Assembly (NCBI RefSeq): GCF_000003605.2
Contig: NW_003139318.1
Coordinates: 233,972-297,971, forward strand
From: Saccoglossus kowalevskii
Taxonomy: Eukaryota > Hemichordata > Enteropneusta > Harrimaniidae
Reading direction: 5' to 3'
Length of the DNA: 64,000 nucleotides
Shown here one piece after another: positions 33,573 to 44,056 of this stretch. Within the stretch, counting starts at the first letter, position 1. The number at the start of each line of letters is the position of its first letter. The notes under the pieces were generated by a model. That model did not search any database, was not told the origin of the DNA, and saw nothing but the letters and a program-made list of their open reading frames with translations. The translations under genes were made by a program, and so were the position numbers.

Positions 33573-36500
33573 GTGGGCTGGAACTAAAGCAAGGAAAGAT
33601 ACGGAAGACATGCTGAAAATTATAATTTGTTTGTGTCAAGCAATTAATTAATTAGATCGTTAGGTACACATTAGACTGTAATCACTACTTAATACCTCAT
33701 TTATTATCTGATTAATGATCAAGAAAATGTAGTACTGATTAAAATGTAGTATGTTGCATTGTGCATATCTAATGAGATTGCAACTTTCTCTTGAACCAGC
33801 TCAACAATCAGTAGACTGCCCTCTATTGTTGACAATTGATTTTTACTTTGTTTTTTGTTTTCAAACTTGCAAAATATCACAGTATTTATTTTGCAGACAC
33901 TTTATTTGAATGAAGGCATTGACACAATTTTATACAGAAGAAAATTTAATTTGATCGATACTAGAAAATTATATTTTGAACTGCAAATGTAGGTCAGTCA
34001 CTTGAATGTGTAAATTTGCTTTGCTTTTGGAATTGAATTTCAAAAACTTTCCAAAAATTACATTCCCCATTTCTGAGCGCCTTTTAAACTATCTGAGGTA
34101 CCACATACTACAAATACAAGTCTATAATATACAAGAACATAAAACATTTAAAAAGCAGTTTGTCACTACACATAATAGACCCCACATGTGTAACTAAAAC
34201 AGGTTTTCACACAAAATCTGAATGAGTGGTTCATGACAAAAGGGCAGCATTTCAAGATTTTATTACAACTTGATCACAAACTGTAATTTACTACAAATAA
34301 CACAATTAATTCATTCTCACTTTTAATCAGTCGCCACTCAGTGTTACATTATTAGTATTGTTATATTTTGTTTATATAAGAGATTATATTTATTATATTA
34401 TATTTATTTATATGTATTGTTATATTTTGTAACCATGGCAATTTTAGAATTATATTTAAAATGGCAGAACATATTAAAAGTTTGTGTAAAGAAAACAATG
34501 ATTGTTACATGGCGTTGTTTACGTTGCATGGGACCCACAACACATCACCAATTCTATAATCTATTCAAAACTGGCAGTTATAAACATTATCAACAGACCT
34601 GTAAATCCTGAAAACTTTTTTTTTATATTTCAACCTAAGTTTGTTTTCGTCTTACCAGTTGAGAAAAGAAAGTCATTACAAAAAGTAACAATTTTTAAAA
34701 ACAGTTAATTGTGCGACTTATCTAAAGGAAAATGGAGCACTTATGAGTCTGTGACACCGAGAATAAACTTAAATCCTATCATGTACATTGTACCCTGTTC
34801 AAATAACAATGGGGGGGGGGGGGTTAAATTTTGAAGTGAGGACACTCCACAAAAACATTTAATGACTGCAGCGGTGACACCTACACGTCTATTGGGTCGC
34901 AGAGAGTTACCTGAGTCAACTTACAAGGGTACGTGAAGGCGTCCATTAGTCCAGAGACTGTGAGACAACAGACACAATAGTAAGGTATGCACGGTTTAAG
35001 TATGGGTCAACAAGTGGCGCTGTACACTTTATTTGCGTCAATCGTATGCTGTAGATGTTGATCAGTAAAACATAATGTCATTGAGAAGATAATATATTTA
35101 ATTTATTTAATTTTCACTTTGTATATGTTTGTTTGGGTTAATAGACTATTCTGAACAAATATTATTATTATATTATTTCAATTATATATATTATATTTCG
35201 AAAGATACATTAAATACCAAAATACACATTTTTTTACGAGTAAATGTTGTAAATCAGATTATTTTAATGTACAGACACGTCTGAAAAATAAAAAGACTTT
35301 GTTTTTATACCTTACCGGTACTCTAATTATTATGTTCTCGTGCACAATAAACAGGTCAGATTTGGTAACTAGTTAAGAACTACTAGATGTTTAAAGACAA
35401 AGGGACGATGACCTCATTTTCTGTAATCTACTGGTCATCAGACAGTCAATGAGAAGACAGTTAATGTTAAAAATGTCTACACTTGATTGCAGTCCTTATT
35501 TTGATCTCAAATTTAGGGTCAGTTTTTGGAGGAAGGTTGTCCACAATAGTAGGGAGACACAATAACTATTTCATAAGGGAGGTAATCTAATTTCGTAGTG
35601 AGGGACGAACAGTTGAAAGCCTGGAGTTTTGTACAATGTGTCATGAGAATGAGAGGCAACAGGTACATCATTCACCTTGGCAACAAGTGGTCCAAACCCT
35701 AAAGTCTGAATTACTTCACAAACATTATAAAGAAATCTATCAATATTTGAAGAATTTTCATGAGTAAAAAATCTATGAAATTTTAAATAATATGTTGAAC
35801 ATATTGATTACATTTTCTGATTTTGATAACTTTGAAAACTTATGTGCATGCAAATTGTGAACAATTTTAGAAGTTTTACTTAATTCTCAAAACCCATCCC
35901 ACCCCCACCTCAAAAATAGAATGACCCTCACTATTTGTATCTGATTGGCCAATCACCTCCTTGACGCCACAGATGCACCCCTCAGAATTTAATTAACTTC
36001 ATGCTTGTGTTATGAGGGAAATACGATAAGAAATGTTGTTCGTTTCTACGATACGGTGAAGTTTCTGAATTTCAAGTTAAACGTTTCAAAACTCTGGTGG
36101 CATTGTCCTGGTATTGAAGTGTTTTAGCAATAAATCTCGGTAACAAGTCTGTCTTTAAACAACAGTTTTGAACACTGTGTCAATGGCCAACTGTTGACCT
36201 TTTTTTTTTAAATATGGGTCGAACAAAATACATGGATTTCATTTTCGGTGATTTATAGACCTTTACACAGTTTATATTTGATATTTCTATAACTGACATA
36301 TTTTTTTCAATGCTTTCTTCCCTCAGTTTATTTACGTTTTCCTCACTTGGATTGAACATCTCCCTAGCATAATCCAATGAATACTTTTATTGTAAAAACC
36401 ATGAGTGGAGACTAGAATTAACAAACACACATATACACAGATTACTCCATTTGTACATTTGTATATCAGTGTCCATGGCAACACTCAACCATCAGCTTTA

Positions 36501-36751
36501 TACATATTTATAACAGATGGAAACACAACCCACTTAATGCTAAACCAATAAATGGCAGCAATTCGGCACAATTACAAATCTTACCTTTGGTTGTCTATGC
36601 ATACCGCAAACCCAAACAAATCCGTGTTCATGTTCAGAAATCAATTTTCGTTCAGTGTGCTAATTTTACTATTTGTTGTGTGTGGAGGTATCCCACTTGC
36701 TGTGTTTGTTTGTGTTCACATTTTATCACCAGGAAGCACAATAGAGTGATA
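33573..36751. other. Unannotated AT-rich stretch
   Basis: No gene was recognised in over 3 kb. It contains a 13-G run (34811-34823), the perfect palindrome TGATTGGCCAATCA (35942-35955) and an RFX-like dyad with one mismatch, GTGTCCATGGCAAC (36469-36482). Frames of 61-68 codons (34006, 34417, 34502, 36180 minus, 36552, 36587) are unsupported. Confidence 0.4.
35942..35955. promoter_or_regulatory. Palindromic double CCAAT site
   Basis: TGATTGGCCAATCA is a perfect 14-bp palindrome made of two back-to-back CCAAT cores with the favoured CA flank. The same core, ATTGGCCAAT, recurs in the 179-bp array at 18.4-19.3 kb. Confidence 0.35.
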
Positions 36752-37064
36752 TTAAAGAGCGGTAGTCGCCGCGCTGCCTATGTGTGATATTTGTGTTGAT
36801 AAACATTGAATTTCCTACAATACAATGCACTCTTCTAATGGAAATCACGAGTACAAGTTTTGACCTGAGCACAAATTTCACTAATTACCGCCAATAACTC
36901 CTTTGATACCTTCCAATTACCTAAAAAAAACCTAATTAAAGCTTGGTGCTGTCTCAGTTTGTACTCGTTGATCTGACTGCAACAGTCAAAGTCGCTATTT
37001 TTGTTTATATGAGACCCATATATACATCGCACGCATGCGTGGCACGATGACTAACGCCCTTTAT
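36752..37064 (+). mobile_element. Family D MITE, copy 2
   Basis: Begins TTAAAGAGCGGTAGTCGCCG and ends CGCATGCGTGGCACGATGAC..CGCCCTTTA. Internal landmarks TTGATAAACATTGAATTTCC, AGTACAAGTTTTGACCTG, GTACTCGTTG and AAAGTCGC(T/C)AT match the copy at 47656 closely. Length 313 bp. Confidence 0.85.
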
Positions 37065-37111
37065 CCAATGTTGTAAATATAACTGGTATGTTATGGTATT
37101 GGTACGAGGTC

Positions 37112-37213
37112 TTAAAGGGAGATGGTTGTCTCAGAGCACATGTACGAATATTATGTAAACAAACAATGCATTTTACCCATGTTGTACACGTGACGACCAC
37201 CACCACCCTTTAA
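37112..37213. mobile_element. Family D-related short foldback
   Basis: 102 bp from TTAAAGGGAGATGGTTGTC to GACGACCACCACCACCCTTTAA. The ends are inverted repeats resembling family D termini, with almost no interior. It lies 48 bp from a full family D copy and may be a deletion derivative or a separate insertion. Confidence 0.7.
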
Positions 37214-37865
37214 GTTTGAAATTCACAAATAATACAAAACAAATCTTTAAACGTAATATTTCAGAGGCAAGAAAACTTTAAACAAATTAAAAAATACTTA
37301 AAAATTATTTTTTAAGACTAAACTTTGATACAGAACAATTCTTTAAAACAAGTTTTCTGTTGAGTTCCCTGTTCAAATGGGAATAAAAATCTCAAATAAA
37401 ATAAAATATTTAAATATATCATTTAAGTATCAACAAAACTCAGGAACGTATAAAGATAATAAGGATGTATTACTGTTGTTTCCAATTTTAAAATGTCATC
37501 AAAAATGAAGAAAGTGATAGTTTTTCTTACAAGAATTTGAGACAGCTAGTGTTCATCAATAACATAACTGCTTGGATGGGTTTTTATTACTAAATTACTT
37601 CATCTTCTTCTTTATGTGTGACAGTTTTTTACATCGATTTTCAGTAGTAATTGCAATCAGAATAAAAAAGTACTTTATAAAATCACTGTAATCTGATTGG
37701 TCAATATAAGGAGATTGGACTTTTCGCATCATGGCTGATGATCTCAAAACACTCCAATCTATTAACAGCTTGGTGGTTTCAGACCGTATCTCTTGAAGGA
37801 TAGTTATAAATTACAGTAATTTGAATATTTCTGTAGTTTAGTGCAAATAACACAAGGATTGTCAC
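37214..37865. other. Unannotated AT-rich stretch
   Basis: No gene or clear repeat was recognised. Confidence 0.45.
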
Positions 37866-38101
37866 GACAATACACCTGGTCAGTTCTGTGATGTTTATTC
37901 CAACGTTTCGCCCTAGAAATAGGGCTTCTTCAAGAAAACTCTGTTGGGATACCGTGAGATGTAAATTGGCATCTGTAGTTTAGGATATGGGTTTAAATGG
38001 ATGGTGAAGCCATGTATACTCAAGGCACAATTTCTAATTTCCTTAATCTCAACAGGTCCATGCATCATAGTTTGTTTTCTACCCTTGTGACTATTTCCCA
38101 C
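37866..38101 (-). mobile_element. Penelope-like retroelement 3' end, degraded fragment
   Basis: On the minus strand a 62-codon frame (38101 to 37913) contains GPVEIKEIRNCALSIHG. It resembles the REAIEIR-type segment found near the C-terminus of Penelope-like polyproteins. It ends at the hammerhead-like fold described next, and its stop codon lies within the stem II loop region. Sequence downstream (GAAACGTTGGAATAAAC, then a CACAG run) resembles the terminal repeat of such elements. No polymerase or GIY-YIG core is visible, so this is a short relic. The assignment rests on motif memory and needs a profile search. Confidence 0.5.
37902..37936 (-). ncRNA. Hammerhead-like fold, core diverged
   Basis: On the minus strand CUUGAAGA precedes a perfect stem II (GCCCUA, loop UUUC, UAGGGC; 37910-37925), followed at once by GAAA (37906-37909) and CGUUGG. 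Stem II and GAAA are as in a hammerhead, but the CUGAUGA box is altered, so activity is unlikely. GUUGG downstream could pair with CCAAC upstream (about 37943). It is best read as a retroelement terminal motif related to hammerheads. Confidence 0.5.
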
Positions 38102-38355
38102 AGATGTGTAAGTCTTATGTTACCAATGTGGCCCCAAAACTGTAAATATAGGGACTTTTCCATGGTCAAAATAAGTAATATTTTTATGATTTATTATATA
38201 GCCAATGTGATTTTTGGACTATATGCCCTAATATTAGGAATGTGCTTCTAATAGAAATATTACGATATATGTGATAAGTAACATTTGTGACTATATATGT
38301 ATGATATCAAATTTGTTAAACTTGTCTGTTATTGTAGGTTCGTTAACAAGATATC
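38102..38355. other. Unannotated stretch
   Basis: No further retroelement domain was recognised upstream of the fragment. The 84-codon plus frame at 37997-38251 overlaps it and is unsupported. Confidence 0.35.
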
Positions 38356-38560
38356 TACTGTAGATTACTTTATTTTTGCTTAGAATTAATATTTTCGCTG
38401 AAGGAATGATTCAGTGAAAATAAAATCCAGCGAATATACCTTTTTTCCTATACTTTACATTCAACTTGTCAAAAATCAGTGAAAATAAATTCCATACAAA
38501 ACACCCAAAATGTCTTTTCAGCGAAAATTTATTCCAGCTAAAATAAAGTATTTTACAGTA
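38356..38560 (-). mobile_element. Family A MITE, copy 3
   Basis: Begins TACTGTAGATTACTTTATTT and ends AATAAAGTATTTTACAGTA. It is in the same orientation as the copy at 21135, with a short loss near its left end and several substitutions. Length 205 bp including TA flanks. Confidence 0.88.
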
Positions 38561-39161
38561 TTATGTGTTTCACTGCTAAAAATTGTCCATCGAAAATATA
38601 TGAACGCAACATTTTCCAATTTTGTCTATTTCCTGGATTTTTTTTATACAAAAATTTCAAATCTGAACTGTTCACATTTTTTACCAAAAATAGCTAAAAA
38701 CACCAAAAACGTTTTGCATTAGTACACTCTATTAAGATAAAAATGTTGGTGATACGAGTCAATTTTCATCACTTTTCAGGTTAGAAATTTCCGCAGGAAA
38801 CTGTTTAAATCAACATACAAAATCATTTGTTACAAACTCGTCAGATTTAAATTCTGATCGGTATACTTAACGATGACGATAAATTCAAAGCACGGTACAT
38901 TAAACACAAAACTCGTTCAAATCTTTGTGACAGACTGTAAAGTGACTGAGTAGACAAAAGAAAATTGCTACTCTGTGACAATTACGGAAATACATTGTAG
39001 TAAGGACAATCCATCAGACAGAATTGTATTGTCTTGATTGACAGTGATTTGTAAATCATCGAAAAATGACTCATCGAAAAAGAGTTATGCTCAATAATCC
39101 ATAACAGCAGAACAAATGATAGATTGGATCTGGGACTGTTATTCTCAAAGAAAATTAAACA
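38561..39161. other. Unannotated stretch
   Basis: No gene or repeat was recognised. The 60-codon minus frame at 38982-39164 is unsupported. Confidence 0.4.
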
Positions 39162-39738
39162 CAAAGCATAGTGTGCATGTCAGATGGTATTATCAAAGCT
39201 GCATGTCAGTTTCAGAGGGACTCAAACTCTGTAAATTTTACGGCTTGTCAAAAAATGTATATAAATCTGATCCATATTAGGAAGATATTACACTTGAAGG
39301 AAATACAAGATGGAATAAATCAAATCTACTATCAATACATGACGAAAATATGTCAAAGCATAGTGTGCATGTTAGATGGTATTATCAAAGCTGCATGTTG
39401 GTTTCAGAGAGATTCAAATTCTGTCAATTTTACGGCTTGTCAAAAAATGTATATAAATCTGATCCATATTAGGAAGATATTACACTTGAAGGAAATACAA
39501 GATGGAATAAATCAAATCTACTATCAATACATGACGAAAATATGTCAAAGCATAGTGTGCATGTCAGATGGTATTATCAAAGCTGCATGTTGGTTTCAGA
39601 GAGATTCAAATTCTGTCAATTTTACAGCTTGAACCATTTACATTGATATTAGGAAGATATTACACTTGAAAAAATTAAAGAAATACACAATGGAATAAAT
39701 CAAATCTACTATCAATACATGATGAAAATATGTCAAAC
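39162..39738 (+). repeat. 192-bp tandem repeat, three units, open in one frame
   Basis: GCATAGTGTGCATGT recurs at 39166, 39358 and 39550, an exact 192-bp (64-codon) period. A fourth unit is internally deleted. Units two and three are nearly identical; the first has a few differences. Since 192 is a multiple of three, a 153-codon frame (39171-39632) runs through, with the repeating peptide SDGIIKAACWFQRDSNSVNF and QKMYINLIHIRKILHLKEIQ. No family was recognised and there is no stop-codon bias test, so the frame is not claimed as a gene. Confidence 0.92.
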
Positions 39739-39740
39739 TG

Positions 39741-40295
39741 ATGTAGGTGTAGTCTGCAGTTTTTGTGTAGTCTGCAAAATGTTAGTATAGTCGGCAAATT
39801 TTTGTGTAGTTTGCAAAATGTTGTGGACATCATAGTGTTGGTTCAGTCTGCAAGATGTTGGTGGTCTTCTAAATGTTTGTGTAGTCAACACAATGTTGAC
39901 ATAGACTGCAAAATGTTGGTGTAGTCTGCAAACTATTAGTATAGTCTGCAAAATGTTCTGTAGTTTGCAAAATGTTGTGTGAATATCATAATGTTGGCAT
40001 AGACTGCAAAATGTTGGTGTAGACTTCAAAATGTTTATGTAGTCTGCAAACTATTAGTATAGTTTGCATAATGTTTTGTAGTCTGCAAGATGTTGGTGGT
40101 CTTCTAAATGTTTGTGTAGTCAACACAATGTTGGTGTAGACTTCAAAATGATTGTGTAGTCTGCAAACTATTTAATTAAGTCTACACAATATTGTAGTAG
40201 TGTGCAAAATATTGGTATCGTCTACAAAGTATGGTGTAGTCTGCAAAATGTTTTTGTAGTCGTCAAAATGTTAGCGTAGTCTACAAACTGTCTAC
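39741..40295. repeat. ~20-bp minisatellite, degenerate
   Basis: About 27 loose units of TGTAGTCTGCAAAATGTTGG with many variants (CTTCTAAATGTTTG, CAACACAATGTTG, CTGCAAACTATTAG). A block around 39840-39950 resembles one at 40080-40170, so larger blocks have been duplicated. It abuts the 192-bp array. The 98-codon minus frame at 39733-40029 is a by-product. Confidence 0.9.
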
Positions 40296-41014
40296 TGTCT
40301 GCTTGTTACCCATATGAAAATTGCCAAATTAATATGCATAAATTTGTATATCTAACCAAACCAGTTTTTCTTGAAGAGAAATGGACAATACAAGAAGAGA
40401 TGGACAAACCAACATCAGTACAAAATTATGTTGTGTTGAAATTAAAGAAAAAGAAAGAGAGAAAACACTTTGAAGGGGATTGTCAAATCTTGAGAAGCTC
40501 ACAAAACCGCCTCGAAATATATACTACATCATGAAGCCCATACTGAAGATAAATCCAGTAGATAAATCAAAGGGAAGTAATCAGAAAGCAAAAAAAAAAA
40601 ATACCTGGCTGTTTCTCAGCGTGCCGTGATTGCCATCATGCTGAGACGGGACAAATAAAACACACGATTTATGTAGCTCATAGAACATTACAGTCATCGG
40701 ATTGTATGTGTCATCCACTTTAAACGGTTACTACATGCTCTATGCCAGGTGGGTTTGGTTGCTATGTATAATTTGGCTCTGGGTTAATCATAGAGAACGT
40801 TAAAATCGGGTAATGATCTTTGAAACTTTTATTATTGCCCATTTTTTGGTTGATATGGAATTACACAGTACAAATAATGAATAATAAGTTAAAAGATATG
40901 AACTTTGACCTTTATATTTTATTTATATCAACAACATTTATTAGCATTTTCTAGATATTAATTTCTGATAAATCCTTTAAACAAAAGTTTAAAAACTGGT
41001 TGCCAACATTCTAC
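40296..41014. other. Unannotated stretch
   Basis: No gene was recognised. A 66-codon plus frame (40334-40534) rich in Lys and Glu has no family match. Confidence 0.4.
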
Positions 41015-41199
41015 TACTGTAAAATCTGTATTAGAAGCCGCGACTTCTATTGAAATGGTACAATGCAACAGAGGGGATGCGGCTTCTATTAGAGCATCTA
41101 CACATATGAGAAATGATGAATTTTTGGTTCTCAATTGTTCAAAAAAGAATGGGTGCGACTTCTATTAGAGATGCGGCTTCTAATACAGATTTTACGGTA
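41015..41199 (+). mobile_element. MITE family TA-2, copy 1
   Basis: Begins TACTGTAAAATCTGTATTAG and ends CTAATACAGATTTTACGGTA. The terminal inverted repeat of about 27 bp reaches GAAGCC. Inside, GACTTCTATT and GCGGCTTCTATTAGAG blocks are also inverted or repeated. Length 185 bp with TA flanks. No coding capacity. Confidence 0.9.
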
Positions 41200-42631
41200 G
41201 TAAGCACTATTATCCTGGGAATAAATTAGATAAAAATGGTAAATATATTCAAAGTTTTTGTACCATTATTCCTTTGCCAGTGTTGCCACTGGCTCACTTT
41301 TTACGAAAGCTAACTAAATCTGGTTTGACACAAGTTTTTCACTAAGACATTGCTAGCAGCATTTTGCAAATTTTTTTGAACTTATCTACAATTTTTTTGT
41401 TAACTTTGGACAAAATGAACATGAATTTTCAATTGGCTATATTATTGATCAAAATTGGTGAAAAAATTAGTGCAGATTTATTTTGTGAATGCTATCAGAA
41501 TTGACATTGGTGTTTGAAGTGTTAAACCTCTGTGACAGTCTCTTTCTATCTATCTATCTATTTCGTGACGTGTGCCACGACACGTAAAAGTCGTATGTAA
41601 ATACAACTAAACTTTACACATACGAAGAAGTATGTCACCACAAATTACCATAACAGAACGTGTCATATATTTTATGTGACAAAACTAGTTGTGCTAATTC
41701 ACTGGCACATTGACGCAATAGAAAATCGTATGTTGATATAGTGATCTTAAAATAATCTGTTAAAATGAAATTCACAAAATAATGGACATAAAAGCGAAAA
41801 TTCACCTACTACATGTACGTTTATTAGTTCAAGACTTGTTATAGTATACTATTTACCAGTATAGTGAAAAAAAAGTTCTGGGTGCATTTCGATTTGAAAA
41901 GACCCCCTAACCCCCTCCCTTAGTATCAAATGGACAACCCTTAATCTGTTTCCAGAAAAACTTTTGGCTGATATTCTTTCGCACAACATTTAAAATTACC
42001 AATCTCCTCCAAGTATGTATCGAGAATACAGAAACTTGTCAAATATCACAACACAGACTCAAGTTCAAAATCAGCAATTTACCTTTATATTTTACCAATA
42101 TTTTTCTTATTTAGAAGAAATTAAATAAAATTTGGAATAAAATTGAACCCATTCACAACGTTCAATGTTTCCTTCCGAGCGTAACTTTCACAGCTACTGG
42201 GCACCAAGAGTTGCTAAATATAATCCCACTCACTAATTCAAAGTGTCACGTTCACAACTACTAGCTTCTGAGAGTTGCTGGGAAATGTTACACAGAGATT
42301 AGATTTAGCATGCCAAAATTCACATCAACTTGTTGGATTTCACAATATATACCTTGCAACCAAACCTGAATGTTTTTTGTCAGTGTTCCTAAGCAAGCGA
42401 GAAATTCGCAGGTGTCTTTCAAATTAGCACACCTGGTGTATGTTTCTGTATACATTAATCTGACACTTTGTATCCTCAAGGGTCAAAGGTTATGCACGTC
42501 ACTGTTACGCTCCACCAGCACATTTTTATTAGCTCTAATGTCAACTCGCTGTCGAGTGGAACTTATCATATGAGTGATTGTCTGTCGTTGTCAACTTTGC
42601 CTGTGTCAACTTTTTATCTTTTCGATTTCTT
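41200..42631. other. Mostly unannotated
   Basis: No gene was recognised. It includes a short (CTAT)n run at about 41546, a small palindrome ACGTGT-GCCACG-ACACGT near 41566, and two diverged ~64-bp units (about 42176-42286) sharing TTCACA(G/A)CTACT and GAGAGTTGCT-like blocks. Frames at 42288-42479 minus and 42370-42740 have no recognised domain. Confidence 0.4.
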
Positions 42632-43160
42632 CTTAAAAACTACAAGCCTGATTGCTTTGATACTTGGTATATATGTACCTTGGGTACACCTCAATTTGAT
42701 TTGTTCATTTCATGATGATATCTTCAATTCTCTAATTTAGATTAATATTTTTGTCATTTTTTGTAAAAAGAGATATTTGTTAAAAAACACAAGCAGATTG
42801 CTTTGATATTATACATTATGGTACTTTGGGTACACCTCAATTTGATTTGTTCATTTCATGATGATATCTTCAATTCTCTAATTTAGATTAATATTTTTGT
42901 CATTTTTTGTAAAAAGAGATATTTGTTAAAAAACACAAGCAGATTGCTTTGATATTATACATAAAGGTACTACAGGTAGACCTCTTCAGATTTGTGATGA
43001 TATCTTCAATTCTCTAATTTAGATTAATATTTTTGTCATTTTTTGTAAAAAGAGATATTTGTTAAAAAACACAAGCAGATTGCTTTGATATTATACATAA
43101 AGGTACTACAGGTAGACCTCTCTCAGATTTGTTCATTTTATGATGATATCTTACTCTATA
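42632..43160. repeat. 146-bp tandem repeat, about 3.6 units
   Basis: GATTGCTTTGATA recurs at 42650, 42796, 42942 and 43078 (periods 146, 146, 136). Units two to four share AAAACACAAGCAGATTGCTT. Units one to three all contain TCAATTCTCTAATTTAGATT and GTAAAAAGAGATATTTGTTA. The third unit lost about 10 bp. The left edge of unit one is the most diverged. Confidence 0.95.
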
Positions 43161-43744
43161 TGTGCATTGCTAACAGCAGGGCTATCTCAGCCGAGAGGCT
43201 GCTTGTTCCTTTTTTTTTAAATTCATCAAATTATCCTAACTCCCAAAAATGAAATGAAGGTTGTTCACTCAAAATTGTATATTTAATAAAAAACATTACA
43301 TGAAAATGAAAATAAAAAAATCTACACAATTAATGCTTCTAAACAGCACAATTCGAGCAATGACACTAAAATCTTAAAATAGATATTGTTCATGAACATT
43401 TCTGTTTAATGACAGTACACCTGAGCATTTGTGTTACAGCGCCCCCACACAATATCTAAAAAAACTTTTGTTTTTTTTTACATTTTAGAAATAATTTGAT
43501 TAGCAATATTTTGTCCAATTTTGATCAAACAGAGATTAAATCTGAAACCCATATAATAACCATTCAGTGGAATACTTTGCTTCCGAAACATACAAGGAGC
43601 CTAATGTTTTAATTCTATTTTAAAATAATGACATGTTAACTGTTGTGGCTCTTAGCCAATGTAATACAAACAAACAATTTTCATGACACAACTAGTTATG
43701 CTCATTCTGTATGAACTCCAAATGATGCAATAGAAAATCATACA
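43161..43744. other. Unannotated stretch
   Basis: No gene or repeat was recognised. Confidence 0.45.
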
Positions 43745-44056
43745 TATCCTCTGGCAGGCATCCGGGTATTTTCACCGCCAGGCAACCTTCATGGTGAAAA
43801 CAAAGGCTGAAAATTCCCAGAAAACTGTATATGGTATAGTTAATGAGACTCCCTTGAAAAGTGTATCAAGATTACCCCTACTAGTGTAACATTCAGTTGC
43901 CCAGGATTAGTTGAGTTTGTGGTGTTTCCTCGACTTTAGCTGTTTTCACCGGCATTCCACAGCAGCTCACACAGAGCCCATAGAAATACATGGTACTGAG
44001 TGGTGCGCCTTAGCAAAATAGAACATTGTGTGACGTATAGCTCCGCTCCCAAAGAC
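43745..44056 (-). mobile_element. Family B MITE, diverged copy
   Basis: Reverse-orientation member. Landmarks in order are CATCCGGGTATTTTCACCGC, GGTGAAAACAAAGGCTGAAA, TGTTTTCACCGGCATTCCAC, CATAGAAATACATGGTAC and GTGTGACGTATAGCTCCGCT. Both terminal CCTCGGGGG blocks are degraded (left TATCCTCTGGC), so this is older than the copies at 26080 and 47231. Confidence 0.85.

Noticed and set aside
33805-33825. A second CTCF-like site on the minus strand (AATAGAGGGCAG)
   Set aside because: Mismatches in the core; too weak to list.
35436-35480. CTGATGA...GAAA on the minus strand
   Set aside because: The intervening bases cannot form stem II and no cleavage stem is present.
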